Source: Brumimicrobium mesophilum (GTDB lineage Bacteria > Bacteroidota > Bacteroidia > Flavobacteriales_D > Crocinitomicaceae). Taken from it: DNA of 64,000 nt. Positions 53,890 through 63,867 of this stretch are shown in pieces. A program made the translations under genes and the position numbers. Each line of letters begins with the position of its first letter. Within the stretch, counting starts at the first letter, position 1. The DNA is taken from positions 1-64,000 of the forward strand of contig NZ_PVSS01000016.1 in NCBI RefSeq assembly GCF_003025005.1. Direction: 5' to 3'. Below the pieces are notes generated by a model. The model ran no database searches and was not told where the DNA came from. It was given only the letters and a program-made list of their open reading frames with translations.

Positions 53890-55005
53890 CTAAGAAAATT
53901 TTAAAAATTGGGTTACCACATTTTCAATACGGTAGCGATTAGGTTCGTTTATCTGGACCTTATTATTATAATTTCCATCTAAAAACTGTAATACTGTGTC
54001 TTTATCGAGATTTCCAGTTTGAATTTCTAAGATAGGTTTATCTATTATTGCGTAATCAATCAATTTACTAGGCGTTTGTGCAGTACCAAAATTAGCTAAA
54101 CTAACTACGAATTGAAATTCAGAAAGAGTGTTTAATAATTCAATTCTAGAGGTAGGTTTATGTAGAACAATTCTTGAGTCTTTTTTAGCAAATGATTCTA
54201 CAAATTTACTATGTCTGGTAAAGATATGAAATTCAAATAATACTGATTTATCCAAATTAGTTAATAACTCTAAAAGTTCTTTAGGATCTCTTCTATTGAG
54301 GGCAAAAGAACCACCATATCCAAAACGAATTATTCCATCATTTATTGTAGCTTTCTTGTCAATATCTTCAAACCGGAATCCTTGAGGAATTACTTTTATT
54401 TTAGAATGAAATTCAGGAAAATAACCTCTGTAAGACGTTTCAGTTGGTACGGTGATGAAATCTACTTTTCTCATAAACCATTTTTCTATCCATTTAAAAT
54501 AGAATGGAGGTTGATAAGTATCATTTTCTTGAATACAATATGGATCTCCGCAATCTGCGAGCCAAACGGGTGCTATGTTTTTTGATTTATCGTTTTTCCA
54601 GACAGCTGCAACTCCCCAATGAATAGGATAGGGAACAGCAATTGAAATGAGCAGGTCATAATTGTTTTTTTCTTCTTTTAATTTCCTTTTCACTTTAAAG
54701 TAATGCTCAATCTTAGGGAATTCAAAAAATAATGGAAGTAAACGGTTAACACCTTTATTGAATAATGCACCTATCTTACCAAGTCTTTTTAGATTAGGTA
54801 TTTTCCAAGTTAATTTTCCTAGACTTATATAATCAATTTTATATTCATTGAGAAATGGTTGAATGTTCTCCTTATGAGGTACCATTATTGTTACCTTATG
54901 GCCTTGACGAGAAAATTCCTTTGCTAATTCTGTTGCCCGGAAAGATCTTGGGCTTTGAACTGGATAGAATCCACTAGCTATAATTAAAATATTCTTTTTA
55001 TTCAT
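53890..55005 (-). CDS. Glycosyltransferase, GT4-like
   Basis: 371 residues, GT-B type. N terminus L-I-I-A-S-G-F-Y-P-V-Q-S-P-R-S-F-R-A-T-E-L-A shows the same R-x-x-x-L-A pattern as 26411. Central I-R-F-G-Y-G-G-S-F-A-L-N-R-R-D-P-K (~227). The usual E-x7-E donor motif is replaced by a shorter acidic region, so donor type is unclear. Gap of 102 bases to the double GT56 gene upstream. Confidence 0.8.
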   Translation of the reverse strand: MNKKNILIIASGFYPVQSPRSFRATELAKEFSRQGHKVTIMVPHKENIQPFLNEYKIDYISLGKLTWKIPNLKRLGKIGALFNKGVNRLLPLFFEFPKIEHYFKVKRKLKEEKNNYDLLISIAVPYPIHWGVAAVWKNDKSKNIAPVWLADCGDPYCIQENDTYQPPFYFKWIEKWFMRKVDFITVPTETSYRGYFPEFHSKIKVIPQGFRFEDIDKKATINDGIIRFGYGGSFALNRRDPKELLELLTNLDKSVLFEFHIFTRHSKFVESFAKKDSRIVLHKPTSRIELLNTLSEFQFVVSLANFGTAQTPSKLIDYAIIDKPILEIQTGNLDKDTVLQFLDGNYNNKVQINEPNRYRIENVVTQFLKFS

Positions 55006-55107
55006 TGGTTGTTAAATTTTCTACGAAATCCAAGTAATTAAGTAAGATTCAGTAATGCAAAATTATATTTTTTAGATTCTTATCCTAATATTGCTAACTG
55101 ACTTAAT

Positions 55108-57366
55108 TTAATGATTTAAAAGATTTTTTATGGAATGATGGAAATTTTCACAGTTATATCTTCCGGAATATATTTGGAGATTCTTTTGATTTTTATTGGA
55201 TTCTACTTCAGTTAGTTTTAAGTTGTTGTTTTCTATGTCTTTAACGAAGTCATCAATTGTAAATACAACAAAACCCTCTTCCTTTAAAGTTTTATAGGTG
55301 ATGTTTTTCTCATTTAAATATAACTTTGTATTTCTTTTTAGTGCCTCCCATAGATTTCCGAGGGCCATTTGCCTTCTTCCATTCATAACAAATGCATCTG
55401 CTTCTTCATATATTTCATTGAATTTATCTAAATTCATAAAATCTTCAATTACTTCAACCTCCTTTATTTCAGCAGCTCTACTTCTAACTGTTTCAGTATA
55501 GTGGTCCTTGTAACCATAATTATACAACATTAAGAATTTGTAATTGCCTTTCTTTTTCGATTGATCGATATAATCAAGAATGTCTAAATGGTTATTGTAC
55601 GCACTTCTGTTATTCCCTAAAATGATTTTGTTACTAACTACAGGTGTGTAACTGCTTGAGGATTTTATAGTTGGTATTCCAATTTGCATAAATGGTGGTA
55701 GTTCATTCCATTTACTTTTCAAAAACGCATATTCATCTTTGAACACGCCCAAAAATATATCCGCACGCTCAAATGCAGCTTTCTTTATTTCTGTTTTTAC
55801 TTTAGCACGATACTTTACTTGAATGGAGGTAAATCTTATCCATTTTTTTGTTTTCAATATAAACCCATCTTTCTTTTCACCACTTAGAATAGGTTGGGTT
55901 TTTTCTGAAAAAACGAATTCAGGGATTAAATTATACAATTCAGAACCAAAAAACCTCCATATTACTTTAACTGATTTAGGTAGTCGATTGGCAATATAAC
56001 TTTTTTGAAAATTTAAACCATATAACACAACAATATCGCTTGATTTACATAATTGAATTATTTTTTTAAATTCATTTCGGGTATATTCGAAATATTGTAT
56101 TTGATCTTTATAAGGACCTTGGTAAGTATTGTTTTGACCCAATACAATTAATTTATTGTCAAACTTTTTATTATTGAATATTCCAACTCCATTTATGAAT
56201 TTTACATCGGTATGGACATGATAGATTGTTAATTTCTTATCTAAAATATCAAATAGTGTATTATGAAAATTTTGTTTATTGTACTTCTCAGTGAACTTAA
56301 TCATTTGGTCTTGATTACTGTTCGCTTGTTCTTTAGAAAGGGAAATATTATTGTTTTCTAGATCTGATGTGAAATTTTCTACTGAAGAAATGTAAAAACC
56401 TTCTTCTATTAACCATTGATATACTAAATTATGTTTGTTTAAGTATATTTTAGTGTTTTCTTTAATAGCCGTCCAAATATTTCCCATGGCCATTTGTCTT
56501 AAACCATTTAGAACGAATGCGCTAGAATCTGAATATACTTTTTGGAAATCTTCATAGGGTAGAAAATTTTCCACAACCTCAATTTCCTTAATTTTTTTGG
56601 CTTGTTTTTTTATTGAACTGGTGTAAAAATTATCTTGTCCATAATTATAAAACATTAAGAATTTAAATTTCTCTTTAAATGGAGAATTCTGAATTTGATC
56701 AATTATGTCGCTATGATTGTTGTATGCACTTTTGTTGTTCCCTATTATTATGGTATTGCTTTTAGTATTTCTAAATTCTTTAGCTTTTAGATATGGTCTA
56801 TAACTAACTTGGAAAAATTCGGGTAGTTCAGGATATATGTTTTTTAAGTATAAATGTTCATTTTTTGAAAGTCCTAAAAAATAATCAATTCGTTTAAAAG
56901 CTGCTTTTTCAAATTCTTTATTAGGACTTGCCATGTATTTTATGCTGACCAAATAATTTATTATTTTGTTTTTAAAATTATAAAAGTTGCCATTTTTCTT
57001 TTGTTTATCCAGAATGCTATTAGTCCTTTCTGAGTAAACTAGTTCTGGTTTTCTACTGTATAGTTCTGAGCCGAAAAATCGCCAAGCTATTTTAACAGAC
57101 TTATGTAATCTATTTGCGATATAACTTTTAGGGAAATTCAAATTGTGCATTACTACCATATCTGCATTATTACAGATACTTATGATTTTGTTAAATTCAG
57201 ATTTTGAAGAGTTGAAGTACTTTACAGATTCACTTAGTTCTCCGTTATAACTGTCTTTTAGACCAATAATAAATATACTGTTTTCAAATTGTTCCCCATA
57301 AAATCGATAAGATTCATTTATGAATTTGGTATCTGAATGTATATGAACTATTTTGAATTTTTTCAT
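55108..57366 (-). CDS. Tandem-fused WecF-like (GT56) glycosyltransferase
   Basis: 752 residues made of two full-length homologous halves, 1-376 and 377-752, alignable end to end. Each has the GT56 signature of WecF (TDP-Fuc4NAc:lipid II transferase): I-I-G-N-N-K-S-A-Y-N-N-H at 207-218 and I-L-G-N-N-R-S-A-Y-N-N-H at 582-593, then L-N-G-L-R-Q-M-A-M-G-N at 286-296 and M-N-G-R-R-Q-M-A-L-G-N at 661-671. Each half is about the size of a normal WecF (~360). Both halves keep the motifs, so both may be active and add two dTDP-4-amino-4,6-dideoxyhexose residues. Two VioA-like genes and rmlAB nearby supply such donors. The double form is unusual to me. Confidence 0.82.
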   Translation of the reverse strand: MKKFKIVHIHSDTKFINESYRFYGEQFENSIFIIGLKDSYNGELSESVKYFNSSKSEFNKIISICNNADMVVMHNLNFPKSYIANRLHKSVKIAWRFFGSELYSRKPELVYSERTNSILDKQKKNGNFYNFKNKIINYLVSIKYMASPNKEFEKAAFKRIDYFLGLSKNEHLYLKNIYPELPEFFQVSYRPYLKAKEFRNTKSNTIIIGNNKSAYNNHSDIIDQIQNSPFKEKFKFLMFYNYGQDNFYTSSIKKQAKKIKEIEVVENFLPYEDFQKVYSDSSAFVLNGLRQMAMGNIWTAIKENTKIYLNKHNLVYQWLIEEGFYISSVENFTSDLENNNISLSKEQANSNQDQMIKFTEKYNKQNFHNTLFDILDKKLTIYHVHTDVKFINGVGIFNNKKFDNKLIVLGQNNTYQGPYKDQIQYFEYTRNEFKKIIQLCKSSDIVVLYGLNFQKSYIANRLPKSVKVIWRFFGSELYNLIPEFVFSEKTQPILSGEKKDGFILKTKKWIRFTSIQVKYRAKVKTEIKKAAFERADIFLGVFKDEYAFLKSKWNELPPFMQIGIPTIKSSSSYTPVVSNKIILGNNRSAYNNHLDILDYIDQSKKKGNYKFLMLYNYGYKDHYTETVRSRAAEIKEVEVIEDFMNLDKFNEIYEEADAFVMNGRRQMALGNLWEALKRNTKLYLNEKNITYKTLKEEGFVVFTIDDFVKDIENNNLKLTEVESNKNQKNLQIYSGRYNCENFHHSIKNLLNH

Positions 57367-57772
57367 TATTAAGTGCTATTTTTTTTAAATTTCAATTCTT
57401 AGGGATGATGGTGATTTCATATTTTATGTAAAACAGTGAGGCAATTCTTAATTAATGAAAAATTATATATTTTACTACCTTTTTGATTTCGGTACATTGA
57501 AATTGTATTCTATTTTGATAAGCTAAATGTCCCTTTTGTTTTGAATAGTTTTTATTGTATTTAGGTTATCCGTCAATGGTAAATTATTAAGTTTTTCTGA
57601 AATTTAAGCAGATGAGATTTCTCCCAAATCAAGGCCAAATGACAGAATCCAGTATATCGTAGTTTTGGTGTAAAATTCTAAGTCACATCTTAATAATGCG
57701 CCATTCGGCTACTTGTATTAATTGTTGAGATTAAAGAATACATTATTATTAAAAATAATATTTTTTTCATTT
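57367..57772. other. Intergenic stretch, no gene seen
   Basis: 406 bases between the VioA-like gene and the double transferase. AT-rich; a short ATTATTA...TAATAAT-like inverted repeat occurs near 57743-57760 next to a T-run on the + strand, which has no gene to end there. Nothing else seen. Confidence 0.4.
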
Positions 57773-58855
57773 TTAGTTATTTTGGACCTTCAATATTGTG
57801 TGGCATATGTACTCAACCTCCTCTAAAGTCAAATCATAATAAAGTGGTAAACACATTACTCTTTTTGAAACATCATCAGTAATTTCAAAATATTCTTTAT
57901 TCAAATAAGGTAAAGTACTTGCAAGTGAAGGATAAAAATATCTACGCACAAATATTTCCTTTCGCTTGAGGTCATCCATACACTTAAGTAATAATTCTTC
58001 ACTTTCCAAAACGATTGGATAATATGCAAAGTTAATAGTTGCGTTTTTACTCCAAACCGGTTTGTACGCCCTGAATTTTTTTAAGTTTTTATCATAACAT
58101 TCAGTTAATAATTTCCTTTTTTCATGAATTCTGTCTATATAGTCTAGATTGGTTAGCCCCATTGCAGCATGAAACTCGGAGTTTTTACCATTAATTCCTA
58201 ATTCAGAAAAAGATACAGAATCTTTAAAACCAAAATTTCTAATTGAAGCTAATTTTTTTAATAATTCTGAATTTTGGGTAACGATTAATCCTCCTTCGCT
58301 AGAATGATAAAGTTTTGTTGCATGCAAGCTGCAAGTACTTATATCTCCATATTCAAAAATTGATTTACCATTAATTTTTACTCCAAACGCATGGGCACCA
58401 TCATATATAACCTTTAAGTTATGTTTTTTTGCAATTTTTTCAATTGCTAAAACATCACATGGATTTCCATAAACATGGGTGGCCAATATTGCAGAAGTTT
58501 TATTAGTTATTGAGGCTTCTATTTTGGTTGCATCAATATTCAATGAGTCCTTATCAATATCCACAAAAACCGTTTTACATCCTTCCCAAACTATGCTGCT
58601 GGTTGTAGCAATAAATGAGAATGGAGTGGTAATTATTTCCCCTTTTAAATCTAATGCCTTTATTGCCATTTGTAAAGCAATCGTTCCATTTGTTACAAAT
58701 AAAAGATGTTTAACTTGTAGATGCGTTTTTAATTTTAATTCTAGTTTACTCGCTAAAGGTCCCATGTTAGTCAGCCATTGACGTTGCCATATTCCAGAAA
58801 GATAATTACTGTATTCTTCTACTGGAGGTAAAAAGGGTTTCGTTATTGGAATCAT
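57773..58855 (-). CDS. DegT/DnrJ/EryC1/StrS aminotransferase, VioA-like, copy 2
   Basis: 360 residues, the same length as 34899 and very similar throughout (both open MIPITKPFLPP, share QRQWLTNMGPLAS and HVYGNPCDVL, and end with IQNN/VQNN). Schiff-base Lys181 in S-L-H-A-T-K-L-Y-H-S-S-E-G-G. It lies with rmlA, rmlB, a flippase and the double GT56 gene, thus with the full set for making and using a dTDP-4-amino-4,6-dideoxyhexose. Its ATG overlaps the flippase stop (ATGA at 58855-58852). Whether the two copies make the same sugar cannot be judged. Confidence 0.88.
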   Translation of the reverse strand: MIPITKPFLPPVEEYSNYLSGIWQRQWLTNMGPLASKLELKLKTHLQVKHLLFVTNGTIALQMAIKALDLKGEIITTPFSFIATTSSIVWEGCKTVFVDIDKDSLNIDATKIEASITNKTSAILATHVYGNPCDVLAIEKIAKKHNLKVIYDGAHAFGVKINGKSIFEYGDISTCSLHATKLYHSSEGGLIVTQNSELLKKLASIRNFGFKDSVSFSELGINGKNSEFHAAMGLTNLDYIDRIHEKRKLLTECYDKNLKKFRAYKPVWSKNATINFAYYPIVLESEELLLKCMDDLKRKEIFVRRYFYPSLASTLPYLNKEYFEITDDVSKRVMCLPLYYDLTLEEVEYICHTILKVQNN

Positions 58856-60291
58856 TTTCGTTTTTTTATGAGTGAAACTAAATTATTCAGAGCTTCTAAT
58901 TTCAAGGTGAATGATATCCCTACAAAAAGAACTAATCCTATAAATGCTGGTAAAAAAATACGTAATAAATCATTTAAGTTTGAAAATACATTGGAATCTA
59001 GATACCAACCTATAATTCCAACTAATCCTGAAATTATGAAAATAGGAGATATATCTTTCAATTGACTCCATATCTTATATTCTATAAATCTACCCGAATA
59101 ATATGAATTTATAAACAAAGCTAAAATAGATGAGATTAATTGTCCCCATAATAATGCTATAATCCCATATTGGATGGAAATAATAATTACAATTACCCCT
59201 AAAACCTTCTTGGCAATCTCTAATTTTAAGAATAAATCGCTTCTTCCCTTAACCTTTAGTATGTTAAGATTATAAGAATGAATTGGAAATATTATTCCTG
59301 AAACACAAAGAATTTGGAAATAAGGTACGGCTGGCAACCATTTTTCGGTAAATAGAAATCTAAATAAAGGTTCCGCCACTACCATTAAGTAAATCATTAT
59401 TGGTGCTAAAATGAATATTACAGATTGTAAAATCATCTTATATACTTTTTTTAGTCTCACATTATCATTTTGAATTTCCGCAAACATAGGGTATGTAACC
59501 TTATTTAGCGAATTTGCAATATTTGTTACAGGTAGGTTTTTCATTGTAACAGCTCTTGTATAGAAACCAACCAAGGCAGGAGCAAAAAATTTCCCAATAA
59601 TTATTTGATAAATATTTGAGTAAACCGAATTTAGTATCCCCGAAAGCCCTAGTTTATAACTAAAACTGAAATGATATCTGAACCTTCTTTTACTAAACTC
59701 AAAACTAGGAATCCATCCACTCCTGAACCAAACTTGAATTGTACTGAGTAGTGACTGTAATATAGCCATGTAAACTAGCGACCAAACTCCAAAGTCCATA
59801 TACGCCAAAATAACCCCTACTATTCCACTAATGATGAGAGATGGAACTGTCACGGTCATTTGAGTTTTAAAGTTCATCTCCTTAGTTAGTTTTGTGAACT
59901 GAACTGCTCCAAAGGCATTAATTACAATTGTTAAACTATAAAATCTGATAATATTCCTTAAAATAGGCTGAGTATAGAAGTCAGCTATAAGCCCAGCGCA
60001 AAGGAATATAACTAAATAGAGAATAACACTAACTGAAATATTAAAGTAGAAAACCGTTGAATAATCAATTTGCTGAGGTTTAGGTTGACGAATAAGAGAT
60101 TGTGTTAACCCAGCATTCAATAAAACTTGAGATAAAGCCATAAAAACGGTAATCATTCCTATTAGTCCAAAGTCTTCTGGAAGAAGAATTCTGGCCAAGA
60201 AAATCGAAATAACAAACGTGACAGCTTGATTACTAAACTGCTGAATAAACACCCATAAAACGCCTTGAATAGATTTTTTACGTAAAGACAT
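58852..60291 (-). CDS. wzx: WzxC-like lipopolysaccharide flippase, copy 2
   Basis: 479 residues, 12-14 hydrophobic helices. Start K-K-S-I-Q-G-V-L-W-V-F-I-Q-Q-F-S-N-Q and L-L-P-E-D-F-G-L-I-G-M (~36-46) are typical of the Polysacc_synt_3/WzxC group. It exports lipid-linked repeats or an oligosaccharide. It is a different subgroup from 27722, so the two probably prefer different substrates. It begins directly after the rmlA stop (0-base gap) and overlaps the aminotransferase by 4 bases. Confidence 0.86.
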   Translation of the reverse strand: MSLRKKSIQGVLWVFIQQFSNQAVTFVISIFLARILLPEDFGLIGMITVFMALSQVLLNAGLTQSLIRQPKPQQIDYSTVFYFNISVSVILYLVIFLCAGLIADFYTQPILRNIIRFYSLTIVINAFGAVQFTKLTKEMNFKTQMTVTVPSLIISGIVGVILAYMDFGVWSLVYMAILQSLLSTIQVWFRSGWIPSFEFSKRRFRYHFSFSYKLGLSGILNSVYSNIYQIIIGKFFAPALVGFYTRAVTMKNLPVTNIANSLNKVTYPMFAEIQNDNVRLKKVYKMILQSVIFILAPIMIYLMVVAEPLFRFLFTEKWLPAVPYFQILCVSGIIFPIHSYNLNILKVKGRSDLFLKLEIAKKVLGVIVIIISIQYGIIALLWGQLISSILALFINSYYSGRFIEYKIWSQLKDISPIFIISGLVGIIGWYLDSNVFSNLNDLLRIFLPAFIGLVLFVGISFTLKLEALNNLVSLIKKRK

Positions 60292-61161
60292 TTATGATAT
60301 TATTTTCTTTAAATATTCATAATAATTACCTTTTAAGTTCGCTATGTCATTAGACAAATCTTTTTTATCTATCCACTGATATTTCAGGGCAATCTCCTCT
60401 AAACATGCAATTTTTAATCCTGTTCTTTTCTCAACTGCTTTAACAAATTCTGTGGCTTCAGTTAGTGCTTCATGGGTTCCCGTATCTAACCAAGCAAAAC
60501 CTCTACTCAAGACTTGTAATTTTAAGTTTTCAGCATCTAAATATGCTTGATTCACAGAAGTTATTTCTAATTCACCTCTATGAGATGGCTTTACGTCTTT
60601 CGCAATGTCAATGACCGAGTTAGGATAGAAATATAATCCTACAACAGCATAATTAGATTTCGGATCTTTCGGTTTTTCTTCAATACTGATTACATTATTA
60701 TTGTCATCAAATTCAGCAACACCATATCTTTCAGGGTCGTTCACATAGTTTCCAAAAACAATGGCCTTTCCTTCATTCTCTACTGTTGCTACGGAATCTT
60801 TTAAAATTTTCTGTAAGCCCGCTCCATAAAAAATATTATCTCCGAGAACCAAACAAACATCATCATTACCAATGAACTCCTCTCCAAGTATGAATGCTTG
60901 TGCTAAACCATCTGGACTAGGTTGCTCCTTATAACTTAATTTTATACCAAGCTTCGAACCGTCACCCAAAAGTTTTTTAAAGTGAGCTAAGTCATGAGGG
61001 GTGGAGATGATTAAAATTTCTTTTATTTCTGCTAACATCAAAACCGATAAAGGGTAATATATCATCGGTTTATCATAAATAGGTAAAAGTTGCTTACTTA
61101 CTGCTAAAGTTAAAGGGTGTAATCTTGTTCCTGATCCACCTGCTAGTATAATTCCTTTCAT
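60292..61161 (-). CDS. rmlA: Glucose-1-phosphate thymidylyltransferase
   Basis: 289 residues. The nucleotidyltransferase start is [11 protein letters not shown] (8-18), followed by K-P-M-I-Y-Y-P-L (~31), L-V-L-G-D-N-I-F (~105) and [13 protein letters not shown] (~220). Makes dTDP-glucose from dTTP and glucose-1-phosphate. Its neighbour rmlB uses the product. No rmlC or rmlD accompanies them, so the flow is toward dTDP-4-keto-6-deoxyglucose and amino sugars instead of rhamnose. Confidence 0.95.
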   Translation of the reverse strand: MKGIILAGGSGTRLHPLTLAVSKQLLPIYDKPMIYYPLSVLMLAEIKEILIISTPHDLAHFKKLLGDGSKLGIKLSYKEQPSPDGLAQAFILGEEFIGNDDVCLVLGDNIFYGAGLQKILKDSVATVENEGKAIVFGNYVNDPERYGVAEFDDNNNVISIEEKPKDPKSNYAVVGLYFYPNSVIDIAKDVKPSHRGELEITSVNQAYLDAENLKLQVLSRGFAWLDTGTHEALTEATEFVKAVEKRTGLKIACLEEIALKYQWIDKKDLSNDIANLKGNYYEYLKKIIS

Positions 61162-61172
61162 TTTCTAGTGTT

Positions 61173-61220
61173 AATTTGTCGGTTCGTAAATTTGTCGGTT
61201 CGTAAATTTGTTAATTCGTT
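61173..61220. repeat. 16-bp tandem repeat, three copies
   Basis: AATTTGTCGGTTCGTA at 61173-61188 and 61189-61204 (identical), then AATTTGTTAATTCGTT at 61205-61220. It lies in the 175-base gap between rmlB and rmlA. No known function; possibly slipped-strand copy-number variable. Confidence 0.85.
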
Positions 61221-61336
61221 TGTTAAATTGAGAATGTCTTTATCCGTAAAGAATTTTTAAATAGACGTATTTCTAGATTTACAGTTGAGTTTTTAAACTT
61301 TTATTAAGCGCATAGGGTTGCTTTTTAACCACAAAA

Positions 61337-62386
61337 CTACTTATACTGCTCCTCATAATATTCCTGATAGGCACCGCTAGTAACTCTATTCATCCATTCT
61401 TTATTATTCAAATACCAGTCAATTGTTTTACTTAACCCTTCTTCAAATGTTACTGTTGGTTTCCATCCTAATTCTGAATTGATTTTTGAAGCATCAATGG
61501 CATATCTTAAATCATGTCCAGGTCTGTCCTTTACGTAAGTGATTAATTTTTCACTTTCACCTGGGGTATGATTTAATTTTTCGTCAATTTGCTTAATTAG
61601 TAATTTGATTAAATCGATATTTTTCCATTCATTGAATCCACCAATATTGTATGTTTCTTTTACTTTTCCATCATTTAGAATTAAATCAATTGCTAATGCA
61701 TGATCAATAACGTAAAGCCAATCTCTGGTGTAATTCCCATCTCCATAAACAGGTAGTGATTTCTTGTTCAAAATATTATTAATAAACAATGGAATCAGTT
61801 TTTCAGGGAATTGATTAGGACCATAGTTATTAGAGCAGTTTGAGATAATAAATGGCAATCCATAAGTTTCTCCATAGGCTCTAACAAAGTGATCGCTACT
61901 TGCTTTCGAAGCAGAATATGGAGAGTTTGGATCGTAGGAAGTTGTTTCTGTAAATAATCCAGTTTCTCCCAATGTTCCATAAACTTCATCAGTGCTGATA
62001 TGATAAAACATTTTGTCACTAAAGTCTTCTCGCCATGTTTCTAAGGCTGCGTTTAGAAGATTCATTGTTCCCATCACATTTGTTCTTACAAATGATATCG
62101 GATCTGCAATAGATCTGTCTACATGTGATTCTGCAGCCAGATGAATTACAGTGTCAAACTTATATTTATTGAATAATTCAGAAATATTATCTGTATGGTT
62201 AATGTCTTCCTTTATGAAAGTGTAATTATTTTCATTTTCAATATCTTTTAAATTCTCCAAATTACCCGCATAGGTAAGTGTATCTAAATTATAAATATGA
62301 TCATTGGAATATTTTTTTACAAATAAACGAACGACATGAGATCCTATGAAACCTGCACCTCCTGTAATAAGAATTTTTCTAGCCAT
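61337..62386 (-). CDS. rmlB: dTDP-glucose 4,6-dehydratase
   Basis: 349 residues. Extended SDR: I-T-G-G-A-G-F-I-G-S-H-V (6-17), A-E-S-H-V-D-R-S-I (~85), S-T-D-E-V-Y-G (~131; the Asp-Glu pair of RmlB) and P-Y-S-A-S-K with the catalytic Tyr/Lys (~157). NAD-dependent, cytoplasmic; converts dTDP-glucose to dTDP-4-keto-6-deoxyglucose, the substrate of VioA-like aminotransferases in this locus. Gap of 68 bases to ugd upstream. Confidence 0.95.
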   Translation of the reverse strand: MARKILITGGAGFIGSHVVRLFVKKYSNDHIYNLDTLTYAGNLENLKDIENENNYTFIKEDINHTDNISELFNKYKFDTVIHLAAESHVDRSIADPISFVRTNVMGTMNLLNAALETWREDFSDKMFYHISTDEVYGTLGETGLFTETTSYDPNSPYSASKASSDHFVRAYGETYGLPFIISNCSNNYGPNQFPEKLIPLFINNILNKKSLPVYGDGNYTRDWLYVIDHALAIDLILNDGKVKETYNIGGFNEWKNIDLIKLLIKQIDEKLNHTPGESEKLITYVKDRPGHDLRYAIDASKINSELGWKPTVTFEEGLSKTIDWYLNNKEWMNRVTSGAYQEYYEEQYK

Positions 62387-62454
62387 TTTTTTTAGTTGTA
62401 TATTTTGTAATTGGTTTGGTGATTTTTAATTAATTCAATTAAGCTCTCGATTTA

Positions 62455-63867
62455 CTATTGTTCTTCTTGTTTTTTTGAAACACCAATTGATGTGTAATTA
62501 AAACCTAGATCTAACATAAGTTTTTCATTAAGAATTTTTCTTCCATCAAACACAAAGGCTGGTTTGATTACTGATTCAAAAACTTTTTTCCAATCATACT
62601 CAATGAATTCATCCCATTCAGTTAAAACCGCAATAGCGTGAGCATTTTCCATGGCAGAATAAGGCTCATTAACTACTTTAAGGAATCTTCTGTTCTCTTC
62701 TGGAGTTCTTGAACCTAAATAATCTAAGTCATCATAAATTCTTTCAGCACTAACCTTAGGATCATAAACTGTAATTTGAGCTTGCTCGTTCAATAAAGCA
62801 TCTGCAACGTATATAGCAGCAGACTCTCTTGTGTCATTTGTATCTTTCTTAAAAGCCCAACCTAGGAAAGTGATTTTTTTACCTGATACTGTGTTATACA
62901 GTGTGCTAACAATATTGTCGGCAAACCTTCTTTTTTGGTGATCATTCATTATAATTACCTGTTCCCAGTAATCAGCAACTTCATTTAAACCATAAGTTTT
63001 GGCAATATACACTAAGTTGAGTATGTCTTTTTGAAAACAAGATCCTCCAAAACCGACTGAGGCTTTTAAGAATTTTGGTCCAATTCTACTATCCATACCA
63101 ATTGCGCGGCTAACTTCTCCAATATTTGCTCCAGTAGCTTCGCATAATTCTGATATAGCGTTGATAGAGGAAACACGTTGTGCTAAAAATGCATTAGCCA
63201 CAAGTTTTGAAAGTTCTGACGACCAAACATTGGTTGTTAAGATATTCGCTTTAGGAATCCAAGTTGCATAAATATCAACTAAAGAATTCATAGCTTCTTC
63301 ACCTTCCTCGCTTTCTTCTCCTCCGATTAGAACTCTATCTGGCTCCAATAGATCTTGAACAGCTGTTCCTTCCGCCAAGAATTCAGGATTCGATAAAATC
63401 TGAAATTTCACACCATTACCGGTATTATCTAGAATGTCTTTTATAGCTTGTGCAGTTCGAACAGGTAAAGTTGATTTCTCTACAACTATTTTATCTGAAG
63501 TTGAAACCCTTGCAATTTGCCTAGCGCACAACTCTATATATTTTAGGTCAGCAGCCATACCTTTACCCTTTCCATAGGTTTTAGTAGGCGTGTTTACTGA
63601 AATGAAAATCATTTCCGCTTCATCAATGGCTTTATCTACATCAGTACTGAAAAATAAATTACGCCCTCGAGCTTCATTAACCACCTCCTTTAAACCAGGC
63701 TCATAGATTGGTAAATCATTTAAGTCCTCATCATTCCAAGAAGATATTCTTTGTTGATTAATATCAACGACTGTTACCTTAATATTTGGATTTTTTAAAG
63801 CTAAAACAGACATTGTTGGTCCCCCAACATATCCAGCACCAATACAGCAAATGTTTTTAATTTTCAT
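62455..63867 (-). CDS. ugd: UDP-glucose 6-dehydrogenase, animal-type
   Basis: 470 residues. N-terminal Rossmann motif [11 protein letters not shown] (~7-17), S-V-N-T-P-T-K (~91), E-K-S-T-L-P-V (~130), the catalytic Cys in [10 protein letters not shown] (~273-282), and the [11 protein letters not shown] motif (~343). The length and the C-F-Q-K-D context belong to the animal-type UGDH group, also found in Bacteroidota. Makes UDP-glucuronate. First gene of the minus-strand locus; TAAATTTG at 63892-63885, 17 bases before the ATG, may be its -7 box, without a clear -33 TTG. Confidence 0.92.
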   Translation of the reverse strand: MKIKNICCIGAGYVGGPTMSVLALKNPNIKVTVVDINQQRISSWNDEDLNDLPIYEPGLKEVVNEARGRNLFFSTDVDKAIDEAEMIFISVNTPTKTYGKGKGMAADLKYIELCARQIARVSTSDKIVVEKSTLPVRTAQAIKDILDNTGNGVKFQILSNPEFLAEGTAVQDLLEPDRVLIGGEESEEGEEAMNSLVDIYATWIPKANILTTNVWSSELSKLVANAFLAQRVSSINAISELCEATGANIGEVSRAIGMDSRIGPKFLKASVGFGGSCFQKDILNLVYIAKTYGLNEVADYWEQVIIMNDHQKRRFADNIVSTLYNTVSGKKITFLGWAFKKDTNDTRESAAIYVADALLNEQAQITVYDPKVSAERIYDDLDYLGSRTPEENRRFLKVVNEPYSAMENAHAIAVLTEWDEFIEYDWKKVFESVIKPAFVFDGRKILNEKLMLDLGFNYTSIGVSKKQEEQ

